Source of the DNA: Chitinivibrionales bacterium
Lineage (GTDB): Bacteria; Fibrobacterota; Chitinivibrionia; Chitinivibrionales; JANQEN01
DNA length: 61,584 nt
Direction: 5' to 3'
Assembly (NCBI GenBank): GCA_028278335.1
Contig: JANQEN010000102.1
Coordinates: 1 to 61,584, forward strand
The notes under the pieces are model-generated. The model was not told where the DNA came from, did not search any database, and worked only from the letters and a program-made list of their open reading frames with translations. Both the position numbers and the translations under genes were made by a program. Shown piece by piece: positions 36,117-44,833 of the stretch (its first letter is position 1; each line of letters opens with the position of its first letter).

Positions 36117-37517
36117 TCACTCCTTTTTTAAAGTAGCATAGCCCAAATTGCAGAAGGAGTTGAAACCATCATGAAGCCAGGTTTGCCCTAGGTCAACCAC
36201 ATCTGCAGGTAACTCCTTAACCCCGTTGATGAACATTCTTCCTTCACCAATAGATTGTTTTATTAAGGGAAGTGCTGCATCAACGAAGGTTTTTTCTAGC
36301 TCTTTGTTAAAAAAGGTAGACGCCTTTGCTTTAAAGAGTGGTCGCACTGTACTCCATGCATCAATGGTTATTTGTTGGTCTTCTATATTTGCTGTTCTTT
36401 TATCAACTTCCTCTTTTGTTAACTCTCCAGAGACGATTTTTTCTTTAAGCATGCGTATGGAGCAGGGGAGTTTGTTCTCCACTAAATTATCAAACCAGAT
36501 AATACGCTCCTTGCAATGCTTCTCAATCTGCTTCAGAGCGAATTGATATATTTCTATTTGATATGCATCATCACCGGCAGAGGGAATCCTTACTTTTGTG
36601 TACCATTCATGCAATGTTTTTAAGTTACCGATGATATAGATGGTTCGCTCCAATTTATCACTGATACGACCATACATCTTTGGTGTAAACTCGACCTCAA
36701 CTCGGCGAGAACTAACCCCCTCAGTAATAAGAAGCTTTCCCGGTGTTACCTTGTCTCGTAAGTCCGATCCTGCGGCAACTGCCACGCCCTCTTCAACAAT
36801 GTTGGGTGCAACCAAACGGGCCTGACCACCCAAAAAGGTTTTTGGGGTGTTCATGAATACTGCGTCGGGAACTTTTGAGCCCACATAGGAGGAGAACTTG
36901 TCACCATAGGGTGAGAAGTTGTAATGGATCATTCCTGAGCCAACTTCATTAAAGTGAAGAAAATCCTCAGTACTTAAAGCTGATCCTCCCATGTCAATGA
37001 CATCGCAGAAGTTGATAAAGGAACCCAAGGTAACATAGGGGCCTAAAATAGTAAGCTTTGTTCCAACCACATGGGCAGAGTTGGCTCCCTCTTCGTAAAT
37101 TGTACCTGAGCGTATTTCCGAGCCATACCGCACCGATGCCTTATCTAAAAAGACCGCATCTTCATAGGTCCCCTGACCGAGGACAACATTCTTTCCCGTA
37201 AGAACATTTCTATAGGAGCCGTCGTCCAAGGTTGTTCCAGCTCGCAATAATGTATCGCTACCAAAGATTTTTACGCCATACTCCAAGACCACGCCCGGCT
37301 CAATTCGATCGGTATTAACCTCTGGGCCTATCTCTACAAAACCTTTAAGGACCACACCCTTGTTGACCAATATTCGCTGTGCATTGAGATTGCGATTGTA
37401 TTCGGCTGCCTTTTGTCCACGATACTCCAACCGCTTCATGCCGAATTTTTTGCCCAGCGCAGCCAAAAGGTTCCATAATTTCATGCGTAACGGTGCGCCT
37501 ATATAGCTAAGTGCCAT
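36117..37517 (-). CDS. Left-handed beta-helix (hexapeptide-repeat) protein
   Basis: 466 aa. The N-terminal ~40 residues are helical. Residues ~55-280 show hexapeptide-like turns (EIGPEVNTDRIEPGVVLEYGVKIFG) of the UDP-GlcNAc pyrophosphorylase/acyltransferase type, and a C-terminal helical domain of ~170 residues follows. It resembles proteins annotated as UDP-N-acetylglucosamine pyrophosphorylase-like, but no nucleotidyltransferase domain is present, so the enzymatic function is uncertain. Transcribed alone; the downstream gap of about 250 bases holds no recognised gene. Confidence 0.65.
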   Translation of the reverse strand: MALSYIGAPLRMKLWNLLAALGKKFGMKRLEYRGQKAAEYNRNLNAQRILVNKGVVLKGFVEIGPEVNTDRIEPGVVLEYGVKIFGSDTLLRAGTTLDDGSYRNVLTGKNVVLGQGTYEDAVFLDKASVRYGSEIRSGTIYEEGANSAHVVGTKLTILGPYVTLGSFINFCDVIDMGGSALSTEDFLHFNEVGSGMIHYNFSPYGDKFSSYVGSKVPDAVFMNTPKTFLGGQARLVAPNIVEEGVAVAAGSDLRDKVTPGKLLITEGVSSRRVEVEFTPKMYGRISDKLERTIYIIGNLKTLHEWYTKVRIPSAGDDAYQIEIYQFALKQIEKHCKERIIWFDNLVENKLPCSIRMLKEKIVSGELTKEEVDKRTANIEDQQITIDAWSTVRPLFKAKASTFFNKELEKTFVDAALPLIKQSIGEGRMFINGVKELPADVVDLGQTWLHDGFNSFCNLGYATLKKE

Positions 37518-37721
37518 TATATAAATGTCCTTATAATTTTCTGTGTTTTGTGTGTGTATGTAATACGTTTTCAGTATATATCTAATGTAGTAGTATAGAA
37601 TAGCTGTTTTTTAAAATACTCCATACCAGATTTTTGTCAAAGTTTATCATTGGAATAGATTTTTAACATTAATAGATTTCTTATTTTGGATTTTTTATTT
37701 GCTTAATTTAAAAAGCTTTTT

Positions 37722-37857
37722 GGGCGTGCCCCTCGCAGGCTCGGGTCGGGGCACAATTTCCTCCCTTGGTCGGGTGCTTCCAGGCTCCGCGTTCGCTGCG
37801 GTCCCGCTATCGCGGGACTGCTAAGCACCTTTCAGATCCCTCACGCAAAAGAAAAGA
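37722..37857 (+). repeat. GC-rich palindromic repeat, family E copy 2
   Basis: Opens GGGCGTGCCCCTCGC and closes TCCCTCACGCAAAAGAAAAG, as copy 1. It contains CCAGGCTCCGC and a GTCCCGCtatCGCGGGAC hairpin. The internal CCAGGCTCCGC..TCGCT.CGG run is shared with copy 3 at 39047-39158. Confidence 0.65.
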
Positions 37858-38003
37858 CTCTTTTATATGGCCAGTTTATATTTGGTTGTATCATCTTTGA
37901 GTGAATACAGAATATAAACATTATATTACTTGAAGCTTGATTCATGCGATCTCTATGGAAGTTGCTGTGTTTTTGCAAAACCTGCATCTCATCCATCAAA
38001 TTT

Positions 38004-38700
38004 GCTGGGGATATTTCAAAATTTACATTTGACTAAAAATGCTCACAAGAAGAACTGCAGAAATGATCCTAAATACTAACAGTTTTTTGGGGATTGTTGA
38101 AGCTCTGCATCAGATCAATTAATCCTGCGAGAGATTGTGCAGAATTTGCACTTTAACAAACCATTCTTTGAGCGCTCATGCAGGGACTTGCATTATCTCT
38201 CGCAGGTTGCAGGAGGTTTTGCACGTTCTGCATTTTGTTCCTCTATTTTGCGAGAGAAGTTGCCAAATTTGTACTTATACAAACAGTTCTTCGAGCACTC
38301 CTGCAGGAACCAACATCATCTCTCGCAGATTGCAGGAGCTTTTGTAAGTTCTGCATTTTGTCCCTCCATTATGCGAGAGAAGTTGCGAATTTAGCACTTT
38401 AGCAAATAATTCTGCGAGAGCAATTGCAGGAACCAACATTATCTCTCACAGATTGCAGGAGCTTGTGTAACTTCTGCAATTTGTCCTACCATTTTGTTAG
38501 AGATGTTGCAAATTCTGCACTTTTACCAACCATTCTGCGAGAGCAACTGCAGGAACCAACAGTATCTCTCGCAGATTGCAGGAGCTAATGTAACTTCTGC
38601 AATATGTCCTGCCATTTTGTGAGAGATGTTGCAAATTCTGCACTTTTAGCAACAAATTTGAGTGATCAACTGCTGGAATGTGGAATTATTTTTGAAGATT
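38004..38700 (+). repeat. Degenerate 123-bp tandem satellite array
   Basis: Units begin with a GCGAGAGAxxTTGC motif at 38127, 38250, 38373, 38496 and 38619, exactly 123 bases apart with no indels. A decayed unit can be followed upstream to about 38004, and traces to about 37940. Central units are most alike. Each has TGCGAGAG near its start and CTCTCGCA about 63 bases later. Two units have an extra CTGCGAGAG that can pair with CTCTCGCAG (38535-38543 with 38566-38574). Because 123 is 41 codons, short frames stay open, but none has a start and ribosome site I trust. Confidence 0.85.
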
Positions 38701-39046
38701 GTTGGAGTATTGTCTGTATCCAGGTTCGCTTCAATCAATTGGTGTATTTAGGTGGATATTTAAACTATTTACTTAGTTTTGATGAATAATGAAGCTGAAG
38801 TTAAAAATTTTTTAATAGCTATTAAGGTTAAAAAAGATACTAAGGTTTTCTGGGGAATTTGAAAACACTACAAGTACTTTTCGATTTTTGACTTTCCACT
38901 GGTTTAGCCCACTCCCTTACGGTCGTGGTTCGGCATGTTTTATTTAAGATGTTTGTGTTTGGATGATAAGGGCGCAGACAAGCAGCGCCCCTACACTATG
39001 CTCGAAATGACCAATGCGGTTTATTTGAGGATCATCAATTGATTTC
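38701..39046. other. Intergenic region without a recognised gene
   Basis: About 350 bases downstream of the satellite, AT-rich then more GC-rich (about 38895-39000). A short GC-rich run (38969-38995) resembles repeat debris. No gene or RNA was seen. Confidence 0.35.
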
Positions 39047-39247
39047 TCTTTTGCGTTAGGGACGAGGAAGGTGCGTAGCAGTGTTTTTGCGCAGCAAAAA
39101 TACCGTAGCGATAGCGGAGCCTGGAGCAGGCCCGGTCGAGCGACAGCGAGAAACGCCCAAATTTTTTTACTTAAAATTATTTCAGATTACATTTCCCTGA
39201 ACCCAAGGACTTTCAAAGAATTTATATTTTTACCATCATCTGGGTTA
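39047..39247 (-). repeat. Composite repeat: family E copy 3 plus repeat R (copy 1)
   Basis: 39047-39158 is family E in inverted orientation (CTTTTGCGTTAGGGA ... ACAGCGAGAAACGCCC). It runs directly into R, about 100 bases that recur almost unchanged at 41911-42015 (CCCAAGGACTTTCAAA, TTTATATTTTTACCAT). R ends ATCTGGGTTAA, like the right end of the inverted-repeat element at 57407-57574. The order and orientation are the same at 41773-42015. Confidence 0.8.
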
Positions 39248-39331
39248 AAGAGAGACATTAAACGAAAGTGGACCTATTCTAAAAATTCTGATGGACCTAA
39301 TTATCCAAGGAGGAGGGTTCATGATAAAATA

Positions 39332-39380
39332 AAGGTATAGCAATCACAGGAGTTATACACTGGTTGCTATACCTTATTTT
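39332..39380. terminator. Strong hairpin, probable terminator
   Basis: A 14-bp near-perfect stem (AAGGTATAGCAATC / GGTTGCTATACCTT) around a 16-base loop, followed by ATTTTAG. It lies between repeat R and the end of the small lipoprotein gene on the minus strand, so it can stop transcription of that gene. Confidence 0.7.
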
Positions 39381-39423
39381 AGCAATCTTAATAAAAATGT
39401 AATGTGATCAGAACAATTTTATT

Positions 39424-39606
39424 CTACCAAGATGCATCACAACTGGTGCTCATTTGATCTTCAATCTCCTGTGCCTTGTCTCGACATTCAGACCGGGAAA
39501 TGTCATCCTTCCAGGCATGAACACCATTGCTACATTTGATATCACAATCAATGGTGCAACCCCAAAACACAAATGATAGAAATAGGGCTAATGCAATTGT
39601 CCGCAT
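39424..39606 (-). CDS. Small cysteine-rich lipoprotein
   Basis: 60 aa from the ATG with GGGAG 7 bases upstream (the frame opens 21 codons earlier without support). A lipoprotein signal with lipobox FVFWGC is followed by a 43-residue mature part with five further Cys (CDIKCSNG, SECRD, TSCDASW), which suggests disulfides or metal binding. The last gene of the repeat-bounded cassette, in the same direction as the DsbA-like gene. Unknown family. Confidence 0.6.
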   Translation of the reverse strand: MRTIALALFLSFVFWGCTIDCDIKCSNGVHAWKDDISRSECRDKAQEIEDQMSTSCDASW

Positions 39607-39726
39607 ATAAGACTCCCTGAGTTTAAATGTAATAATTAAAGTATATGGTTCGATAGTAAAATAGTTCAAATAGTGCTGATGGGCAAATTATTGCAAGGAT
39701 TATTACAGGGTAGACTTGATAATTAT

Positions 39727-40392
39727 TTAAGACCTCTTTAATAAGTAATTGATAATTGATCTATAAACTGAGGCTGGTTTGGTGCCACGGATTCGATAGC
39801 CATTAATTAAAACAGAGGGTGAAGATTTAATATCAAAGACTGTCATTTGTTCAAGGTCCTCTTTGAGAATGCTTTCGATTTCACTGGATTGCAAATCCTT
39901 TTTAAAAACATCGCTGTCCAAATCCAACTTTTGAGCCAACAGACACATCTCCTCAATCATAAATTCATCAGAACACTCAAAGTCCGGTTCATAGGGATTT
40001 TTAAAGAGAATATTCTTCATCTCAAGAGCTTTACCCTGTTTAGATGCTGCTATAACTGCTTTAGCCCGATTAACTTTATATGGTTCTAAGGAGAGTGGCA
40101 AATTTATGAAGGCATATTTGACCTTATTTGAGTATGTTTGAAGTAGTTGTTGAATCTCACTATGGGTCTTCTGTGAATAGGGGCAATCAAAATCGGAAAA
40201 TTCTAATACTGAAACAGTTGCATCAACTGGGCCAATATAGCGAGTAGAATCCAATACATAGGGGATGATTTCCTGTTTGGCAATTACAATTTCTGGCTTT
40301 TTGTTTTTATAAAGTGATCGAGAAATGAAGAAGGTTGCAATATTAGACACAAATAATAAAATTATTATTAGAAATCTTCTTTTTGCTTTCAT
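39727..40392 (-). CDS. DsbA-like thioredoxin-fold protein with CPYS active site
   Basis: 221 aa from the ATG that begins MKAKRRFLII (the longer frame from 40497 adds an unlikely leader). One N-terminal helix, then a DsbA/DSBA_oxidoreductase fold: VSVLEFSDFDCPYSQKTHSEI near residue 60, and the cis-Pro loop SSPSVLINGYRIRG near 190. The second cysteine of the usual CPYC is Ser, so it cannot form the normal active-site disulfide and may act in isomerisation or trapping. Sits in the repeat-bounded cassette. Confidence 0.75.
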   Translation of the reverse strand: MKAKRRFLIIILLFVSNIATFFISRSLYKNKKPEIVIAKQEIIPYVLDSTRYIGPVDATVSVLEFSDFDCPYSQKTHSEIQQLLQTYSNKVKYAFINLPLSLEPYKVNRAKAVIAASKQGKALEMKNILFKNPYEPDFECSDEFMIEEMCLLAQKLDLDSDVFKKDLQSSEIESILKEDLEQMTVFDIKSSPSVLINGYRIRGTKPASVYRSIINYLLKRS

Positions 40393-40426
40393 AATATTTC
40401 GGGTCTGGTTTGTGTTTAAAATGAGT

Positions 40427-41635
40427 TTAATAAAGATTACTAGGAAATTGGGTTTCTGTAGAATTATCATGTGGAGAAAAAACAAAAGGGTATACAATAT
40501 CAGTAGTATCTTCGTAGTTATAAATCTTTTTAAATTTCCAACTTAGAATTGCATTTTTAATTTTTTCTTCAAATAGAGGAACTGATTTAGTGGAAGAGGT
40601 GATTTTACATTGTGTGACATTACCATCTTGAGCTATAGAAAATTTTGCAATAAGTTTTACCTTAAAATTAGGATATCTCTTTAATCGTTGATTATATATA
40701 TATATCAATTTTGGAATTTTATTTTTTACAATTTTTTGAACATTTTCTTTTGTTCGGCTACCATAGATGCTGACTTTATGTGTTCTGGCTGAAGATGACT
40801 GAAAATATGGACTATTTTGGAGAACGTTATAACAATTGGGAAATTGATCTTCGTCTTTTCTAAACAATGCTAATAAAATATTATCAATATACCTTTGATT
40901 AAATTCACTTACTATGGAAAATAATATGGAAATTTTGGTATCTTTATGAACTGCTATCATTATTTCCTCAGCATCAATACAATGTTTATTTTTCTTTTTT
41001 GTTTCTTCCACTCCATCAAAAAAAGGTTTTGATAAATGTTTTTCTTTAAATTTGAACTTACATCTTTGTTCTGAGCTTATAGCTGATACTTCTCGAAGTA
41101 TGCTATCTGAAATAAAAATCATGTGATGGAGTTTTTTTCCAGACAACTCTCTGTTAGAATTATTAGGATTTAGAAAACAGTACCTTTTGTCCTTATATTC
41201 TACAAAATGATTAGTACCGGCATAATAATAGCAAAACTTCATCAATGGATAGAATTGAATAAACGTTTGTGAAGGATTGGCAACGGGTATCAATCCTACA
41301 TGTTCTTGAGATAATTTAAACAAGTCATTTTTTAGTGATTTTAAGTCTTTACAAAGGTTGTATTCATTTTTCTCAATTATAACAGTATTTCCTTTCATGA
41401 AGACTTTAATTTCTTTTAATTCTTTCCTTTTAGTGTTGGTGGGAGTGAAAGTTTTTTGAATGATCGTATCAATTTCACTAGTCTCGATTTCTGTTTGAAT
41501 TTTCCCAGCTTCAATTGTGATGAATTCTTGGTTCTGTTTAATGACCTTTCCTTCAACAGAGCCACCATTTTTTAGTTTAACAATATCGCCACTGATACAT
41601 AAAATGCATATTAAGACTATTATCGACTCTTTCAT
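40427..41635 (-). CDS. AgmX/TonB-C-like secreted protein
   Basis: 402 aa from the ATG MKESIIVLI. A short signal peptide is followed by a region starting DIVKLKNGGSVEGKVIKQ (a small beta domain seen in many envelope proteins), then a long middle part of unknown fold with several Cys. A C-terminal ~90-residue AgmX/PglI-type domain (KLIAKFSIAQDGNVTQCKI, AILSWKFKK) is a relative of TonB C-termini. Base composition is clearly more AT-rich than the flanking metabolic genes, consistent with transfer. First gene of the cassette. Confidence 0.65.
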   Translation of the reverse strand: MKESIIVLICILCISGDIVKLKNGGSVEGKVIKQNQEFITIEAGKIQTEIETSEIDTIIQKTFTPTNTKRKELKEIKVFMKGNTVIIEKNEYNLCKDLKSLKNDLFKLSQEHVGLIPVANPSQTFIQFYPLMKFCYYYAGTNHFVEYKDKRYCFLNPNNSNRELSGKKLHHMIFISDSILREVSAISSEQRCKFKFKEKHLSKPFFDGVEETKKKNKHCIDAEEIMIAVHKDTKISILFSIVSEFNQRYIDNILLALFRKDEDQFPNCYNVLQNSPYFQSSSARTHKVSIYGSRTKENVQKIVKNKIPKLIYIYNQRLKRYPNFKVKLIAKFSIAQDGNVTQCKITSSTKSVPLFEEKIKNAILSWKFKKIYNYEDTTDIVYPFVFSPHDNSTETQFPSNLY

Positions 41636-41772
41636 ACTGTTTATCTCTAATTTTAAAAATAATATCAAATCAACATAATCAACTCGTCATTTAAAATATA
41701 GATTACCTACCAACACATTTTGAAGAATATTTACCTACCGAGTTGACAAAAAACCTTTGAATGAAAGTTAAT

Positions 41773-42015
41773 CTTTTGTGTTAGCCAGGTGGAGGGTTTA
41801 GTCCCGCAGTTGCGGGACCGAGGCGAATAGCCGAGCCCGGAGCCACGGCGACCCCGCGCAAGCGGGGGAATACCCAGAAAGCTTTAAAATATTTTTATCA
41901 TATATGAGTAACAGCGAGAAACGCCCAAATTTTGTTACTTAAAATTATTTCAGATTACATTTCCCTAAACCCAAGGACTTTCAAATAATTTATATTTTTA
42001 CCATAATCTGGGATA
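41773..42015 (-). repeat. Composite repeat: family E copy 4 plus repeat R (copy 2)
   Basis: Same order and orientation as 39047-39247. Family E in inverted form spans about 41773-41926, with an AGTCCCGCAGTTGCGGGAC hairpin and CCCCGCGCAAGCGGGG. R runs from 41911 to about 42015 and ends CATAATCTGGGATAA. The E part is closest to copy 1 at 17441 (shared GGGGTCGCCGTGG..CCGGGC). The region 41636-42064 holds no gene. Confidence 0.8.
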
Positions 42016-42064
42016 ATAATATTCATAAAGCAACTCACTTATTAAAACATTTATACAGAACAGC

Positions 42065-43249
42065 ATGAAAACATACGAAGAAATTAATGCAAAGATCGAA
42101 TCGAAGAAGGCGGTTGTATTAAACGCTGAAGAGGTCATTGATTACGTTGACAAAAAGGGACTTGAGGCTGCGGCAAAGGAAGTTGATGTGGTAACCACTG
42201 CCACCTTTGGGCCCATGTGCTCCTCGGGCTGCTTTTTGAATTTTGGCCATAGCAAACCAAAAATGCGCATCACCGAAGGCTGGATTGATGATGTATTGGT
42301 CTATAGTGGTGTGGCTGCTGTTGATATTTTTCTTGGGGCAACCCAGCTTCGCCATAATGATCCTGCAAATATGTACTATCCCGGCGAGTTTCGCTTTGGT
42401 GGCGGCCATGTTATGGAGAAACTTGTAGCAGGGGAGAAGTGTCAGCTCTTTGGACTCTCCTATGGGACCGATGATTATCCCCGTCGTGAGATTCGTACGT
42501 GGTTTACTATTGATGACCTTAATCAGGCAATCATGGTTAATCCACGAAACTGTTATCAAAATTATAATATTGCTATTAACTGCTCTGATAAACCAATATA
42601 TACCTACTTGGGACATTTAAAACCGGGATTAAAAAATCTGACCTACTGCTCAGCTGGACAGCTTTCGCCACTGTTAAATGATCCGCTCTATGAGACCATT
42701 GGCGTAGGTACTTCGATTTGGCTGGCCGGTGCAAAGGGATTGGTCTATGCAGAGGGAACCCAGCATGCTTCAAAGTGTGACCGTGGAGTAAATGATGTTC
42801 CTACTGAGGGAGCTGGTACGCTTGGGCTTACTGGTGACATGAAAAAGATGACTCCCGAATTTGTTCGTGGGGTGAGTCTTAAGGGGTATGGTATCTCTTT
42901 GGCTGTTGGTGTAGGAATTCCTATTCCCATTCTTAATGCAGATATTTTACACAGAACAACGGTACGGGACCGGGATATTGTGGCGCCGGTTATCGATTAT
43001 GCCCATGATTATGGTGAACGGACTGGAAAGGTCATTAGTACACTTAATTATGAACAGCTGAAAGCCGGCGAGGTCACCGTATTGGGACGTAAGGTCGAAG
43101 TTGGCTCATTATCATCTTACACAAAAGCGTTAAAGATTGCCAATTTGCTGAAAGATGAGATTACGCGGGGTGAGTTTCTTTTGTCAAAACCATCGCAGCG
43201 CCTGCCATTAAACCAGGGAATGAAAACATTAGAGATAAGGAAGAGATAA
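42065..43249 (+). CDS. Homocysteine biosynthesis protein (DUF39/HcyBio)
   Basis: 394 aa of normal length. Signature stretches: TTATFGPMCSSGCFLNFGHSKPKM near residues 45-67, FGGGHVMEKLVAGEKCQLF near 110, and GVGIPIPILNADIL near 283. The Cys pair near 52-56 is typical. In methanogens and other anaerobes this family makes homocysteine from aspartate semialdehyde with reduced sulfur, working with the NIL-ferredoxin and UPF0280 proteins. Both partners follow here, 2 and 258 bases downstream. Confidence 0.93.
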   Translation: MKTYEEINAKIESKKAVVLNAEEVIDYVDKKGLEAAAKEVDVVTTATFGPMCSSGCFLNFGHSKPKMRITEGWIDDVLVYSGVAAVDIFLGATQLRHNDPANMYYPGEFRFGGGHVMEKLVAGEKCQLFGLSYGTDDYPRREIRTWFTIDDLNQAIMVNPRNCYQNYNIAINCSDKPIYTYLGHLKPGLKNLTYCSAGQLSPLLNDPLYETIGVGTSIWLAGAKGLVYAEGTQHASKCDRGVNDVPTEGAGTLGLTGDMKKMTPEFVRGVSLKGYGISLAVGVGIPIPILNADILHRTTVRDRDIVAPVIDYAHDYGERTGKVISTLNYEQLKAGEVTVLGRKVEVGSLSSYTKALKIANLLKDEITRGEFLLSKPSQRLPLNQGMKTLEIRKR

Positions 43250-43251
43250 GA

Positions 43252-43662
43252 ATGGTCAAAAAACGATTGCTACTCTTTTTTGCAAAGGATACAATTTCCA
43301 CTCCCATAGTCCATGATCTTATAAAGGAATTTGATTTATTAATCAATATATTTCGAGCAAAGATCACCCCTGAAGAAGAGGGCTATTTGGCCATTGATCT
43401 CAAAGGTGAAGAGGAGAGTATTAAAAAAGCTGTGATACATATGACCAAAAATGGTGTACAGGTCAATGAAAACTTTAAAGGTGTGCAGTGGGAAAAGGAT
43501 CATTGTACAGCCTGTGGTAATTGTATTCCTCACTGCCCAACAAAGGCGCTTTACATTAAAGATGTGGTTACCCAGGAAGTTGACTTTGATGGTGGACTCT
43601 GTATTGGCTGCTTAAGCTGCATTGCCAATTGTCCCTTTGGTGCGTGCTCGTCGATTTTTTAA
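43252..43662 (+). CDS. NIL-domain ferredoxin of the homocysteine pathway
   Basis: 136 aa. The N-terminal NIL domain (KKRLLLFFAKDTISTPIVHDL) is followed by two 4Fe-4S motifs: CTACGNCIPHCPTKALY near residue 83 and CIGCLSCIANCPFGAC near 117. The partner ferredoxin of DUF39; it supplies electrons or sulfur for sulfide incorporation. Starts 2 bases after the DUF39 stop codon. The end of the gene is followed by hairpin repeats before the UPF0280 gene. Confidence 0.92.
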   Translation: MVKKRLLLFFAKDTISTPIVHDLIKEFDLLINIFRAKITPEEEGYLAIDLKGEEESIKKAVIHMTKNGVQVNENFKGVQWEKDHCTACGNCIPHCPTKALYIKDVVTQEVDFDGGLCIGCLSCIANCPFGACSSIF

Positions 43663-43688
43663 AAATTAATTCATTACTTCTTTTGCTA

Positions 43689-43782
43689 CCCTCTCCCTGT
43701 GGGAGAGGGGCTGGGGGAGAGGTCGGGTGTGTTTCTTTGCACAAGCAAAGAAAGTATGGCTGCTGTCGGGCAGTATCCCGAC
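43689..43782 (+). repeat. REP-like hairpin cluster
   Basis: Three hairpins in a row: CCCTCTCCCtgtGGGAGAGGG (43689-43709, with GGGCTGGGGGAGAGG after it), TTCTTTGC..GCAAAGAA (about 43734-43751) and GTCGGG..CCCGAC (about 43765-43782). The first recurs as a variant at 44738-44761, so the UPF0280 gene is bracketed by two members of one family. Confidence 0.65.
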
Positions 43783-43920
43783 GACCTAAAGCTACATCAA
43801 AAGTGACGTATTTAATTATGCTTAACCATCGTAGATAACAATTTGGCACCCACGTTGGAATGATTGAAAGAAATGTTACTTCACCAAAAGTGGTTCTTCT
43901 AGTAGTAGAGCGAGGACATC

Positions 43921-44658
43921 GTGCGAACGTTTCGGTCATATACCTATAGGGATGCCAATTTTCGGATCTGCTCCTCCCATTTTGAGAGTGCTGTTTCAGA
44001 GATAAAAAAGCAGAGACATCTTTTAGAAGAGTATATTGCTCAGGATGATTCCTTTCGTACCTCGTTAAAACCGTTGCCTTTGCAAAAGGAAGCGCCAGAT
44101 ATTGTAAAACGAATGCATGAAGCTTCAGAAAAAACCGGCATTGGTCCCATGGCAGCTGTGGCAGGAACCTTTGCACAACTTGCTGCAGAAGCAGCCAGTG
44201 TAGCAAGCGCGGAGGAGGCTATAGTGGAGAATGGGGGGGATATGTATATCATATCAAAAAAGCCAGTTACTGTTGGATTGTATGCTGGTGATAATCCCCT
44301 TTCTGGGACCCTGGCCTTTTACATAACACCAGAAAAAATGCCAGTTGCGCTCTGTTCTTCATCGAGCAACATGGGACATTCACTGAGCCTTGGCAAATGT
44401 GATTTAGCTACTGTAGTAGCCCGGTCTGCAGCTTTGGCTGATGCAGCAGCAACCCTTGCGGCGAATTCTGTTTGTAAAGAGAGTGATATTGATCCAACCT
44501 TAGAAAAAATTAGTACCATCCCAGGCATTGATGGTGCGTTGATAATTAAGAACACTAAGATCGGTATGGTTGGGGATTTACCGGAATTAGTTAAACAGAG
44601 GGATAGTGATTTTCTATTGAAGATTACCAGGGATAGACATAGTGATTTTAATTTATAA
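43921..44658 (+). CDS. UPF0280 family protein (homocysteine pathway)
   Basis: 245 aa, GTG start. UPF0280/COG2122 signatures: GIGPMAAVAGTFAQLAAEAA near residue 79, ENGGDMYIIS near 106, and SSSNMGHSLSLGKCDLATVV near 148. It shares the ApbE-like fold. In Methanosarcina the corresponding gene works with DUF39 in homocysteine formation. Here it lies 258 bases downstream of the NIL-ferredoxin, separated by REP-like hairpins. Confidence 0.88.
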   Translation: MRTFRSYTYRDANFRICSSHFESAVSEIKKQRHLLEEYIAQDDSFRTSLKPLPLQKEAPDIVKRMHEASEKTGIGPMAAVAGTFAQLAAEAASVASAEEAIVENGGDMYIISKKPVTVGLYAGDNPLSGTLAFYITPEKMPVALCSSSSNMGHSLSLGKCDLATVVARSAALADAAATLAANSVCKESDIDPTLEKISTIPGIDGALIIKNTKIGMVGDLPELVKQRDSDFLLKITRDRHSDFNL

Positions 44659-44737
44659 TGACAAAAATCTATAGATTTATTTGGGAGGGGAATGCTTTCC
44701 CCCTACATGGAAAATAAATGAAATATCTAATTATATA

Positions 44738-44780
44738 CCCCTTCTCTGATAGGAGAAGGGGCCAGGGGATGAGGTTATAA
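44738..44780 (+). repeat. REP-like hairpin, second copy
   Basis: CCCCTTCTCtgataGGAGAAGGGG with CCAGGGGATGAGGTT after it. This matches the copy at 43689 in both the stem and the following GGGG-GAGG tail. Confidence 0.6.
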
Positions 44781-44833
44781 TATATTTATAACAGTATATT
44801 TTTTGAGAGTAGTTAAAGAAAAGGAAGTATCTC

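Noticed and set aside
38135..38402. Three overlapping open frames of 70-85 codons in the 123-bp satellite
   Set aside because: They exist only because the repeat period is a multiple of three. No ribosome site and rapid divergence between units.
38004..38700. CRISPR array reading of the satellite
   Set aside because: The 123-base units are contiguous and vary throughout; there are no unique spacers and no cas genes.
39071..39340. An 89-codon frame across the E-R composite repeat
   Set aside because: It runs through repeat sequence and its first half is the complement of the GC-rich family; no homology or start signal.
43663..43920. A gene between the ferredoxin and UPF0280 genes
   Set aside because: Frames here are short and run through hairpin repeats.
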